Assembly (NCBI GenBank): GCA_023252095.1
Contig: JAHEXN010000191.1
Span: forward strand, 594 to 7,005
Source of the DNA: Actinomycetes bacterium
Lineage (GTDB): Bacteria > Actinomycetota > Actinomycetes > Propionibacteriales > Nocardioidaceae
Reading direction: 5' to 3'
Length of the DNA stretch: 6,412 bases
Both the position numbers and the translations under genes were made by a program. Below the pieces are notes generated by a model that saw only the letters and a list, made by a program, of their open reading frames with translations, had not been told where the DNA came from and ran no database searches. Positions 5,688-6,412 of the stretch are shown in pieces (position 1 is the first letter of the stretch; the number at the start of each line of letters is the position of its first letter).

Positions 5688-6412
5688 TCATCGCTGTGGT
5701 CCGTCCGGGTGGCGCTCGATCCAGCGTCGCGCCGCGGCGTAGCCATCGTCGTACAGCGACTGCTGCTGCGCCGGCGTGAGGTCGAAATCGGTCCAGCCGA
5801 CGCCGCGCGGCTTGGCGAAGATCGTGCGGTCGGCGTCCCGAGGGTCCTCGACGTGACGGATCTGCGTCGAGTCAACCGTCGTGTGGATCAGGCTGCGCAG
5901 CATCGAGATCGGGCCCGTGACCGGCACGGCGGGGGCCCGCTCGCTCGCCGGTGAGCTCAGCCGCACTCCGATCGTGGGCCAGCGTGGCGGCTCGCCGTCG
6001 TCGCGGTCGAACGCCGCGACCGGAAAGGTCTCCAGCAGCGAGCCGTCGGCGAGGGTCGACTCACCGAACGCCCCGCGCAGCCGCACCGGCTCGAACAGGA
6101 ACGGGATGCCCGCTGACGCCCGCACCGCGAGTGCCACCTCGAGGTCGTCCGGGTCGAGACCGTACGAGGGCAGGTCCCACGGGATGCGCAGGACCCGCTG
6201 CCGCGACAGGTCGCTCGTGGAGACGACGAGCCGGTAGCGCTGCCGCGGATCGGTGGCGTCCGAGTCGAGCACGAGGTCGCCGAACGTCCGCACCCCAAGG
6301 TCGCCGAGGACGCCCCGCAGCCAGTCCGTCAGGTAGGCGCCGGGATGCATGCCGAGGTGAAACAGGATGCCCCAGGCATCGGCGGCACGCGGCCACCACT
6401 GCAGCCAGCGCA
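5688..6412 (-). CDS. Patatin-like phospholipase family protein (5' end outside window)
   Basis: The C-terminal 240 codons of a patatin-type Ser-Asp acyl hydrolase; the frame stays open to the window's right edge, past an internal ATG at 6350 that should not be taken as the start. Upstream codons read RWLQWWPRAADAWGILFHLG and lead straight into the conserved part. Characteristic segments are LVVSTSDLSRQ (a strand plus D-L of the 'atDl' motif), then ALAVRASAGIPFLFEPVRL (the 'vrASaaiP..F.P' block), then LADGSLLETFPV, in which the Asp at 6045-6047 is the probable catalytic-dyad Asp of the DG[AG] motif, here DGS. The nucleophile GxSxG and the oxyanion glycine loop would lie beyond the window. There is no visible membrane segment in this part. 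Its stop is 10 bases from that of the convergent ATP-grasp gene. The hydrolysed lipid is unknown. Confidence 0.85.
   Translation of the reverse strand, partial: RWLQWWPRAADAWGILFHLGMHPGAYLTDWLRGVLGDLGVRTFGDLVLDSDATDPRQRYRLVVSTSDLSRQRVLRIPWDLPSYGLDPDDLEVALAVRASAGIPFLFEPVRLRGAFGESTLADGSLLETFPVAAFDRDDGEPPRWPTIGVRLSSPASERAPAVPVTGPISMLRSLIHTTVDSTQIRHVEDPRDADRTIFAKPRGVGWTDFDLTPAQQQSLYDDGYAAARRWIERHPDGPQR

Noticed and set aside
5680..5699. Possible CCAC / GTGG stem between the convergent ATP-grasp and patatin genes
   Set aside because: A 4-bp stem with a long loop is expected by chance; no bidirectional terminator is evident in the 10-base gap.

Overview
The window is GC-rich throughout, has a strong G/C bias at third codon positions and carries very little intergenic DNA. 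Promoter-like hexamers sit directly against start codons, which suggests leaderless transcripts. All of this fits a high-GC actinobacterium. The types of protein present would suit the Nocardioidaceae (Nocardioides or Aeromicrobium-like), but that placement is inference from general resemblance, not a search result.

Layout: six protein genes fill almost the whole window, and no gap exceeds 100 bases. Minus strand, from left to right: the first 373 codons of an unusual short-chain dehydrogenase/reductase (SDR) with a zinc-ribbon-like N-terminal region (1-1119, cut by the window edge); a Uma2/DUF820-type PD-(D/E)XK protein (1139-1687); ilvD, dihydroxy-acid dehydratase (1783-3483); and an AAA-type ATPase with a C-terminal winged-helix-like domain (3558-4730). 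Plus strand: an ATP-grasp ligase of the DcsG-like type (4829-5677). Minus strand again: the C-terminal 240 codons of a patatin-like acyl hydrolase (5688-6412, cut by the window edge), which converges on the ATP-grasp gene with 10 bases between the stop codons.

How they fit together: ilvD supplies the third common step of branched-chain amino acid synthesis and stands here without ilvB, ilvN or ilvC. The Uma2 and SDR genes are 19 bases apart and could be co-transcribed, although the SDR also has its own possible promoter. The ATPase and ATP-grasp genes are divergent and share a 98-base region that holds the clearest non-coding signal in the window: a 15-7-15 inverted repeat (4748-4784) with one mismatch, much richer in A/T than its surroundings. 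It is probably the operator of an unidentified regulator.

No tRNA, rRNA, CRISPR array, insertion sequence or obvious mobile element is visible. The window is mostly ordinary chromosomal sequence. The points worth a second look are the shared operator, the SDR with its large insertion and Cys pairs, the leaderless start signals, and the uncharacterised ATPase/ATP-grasp pair.
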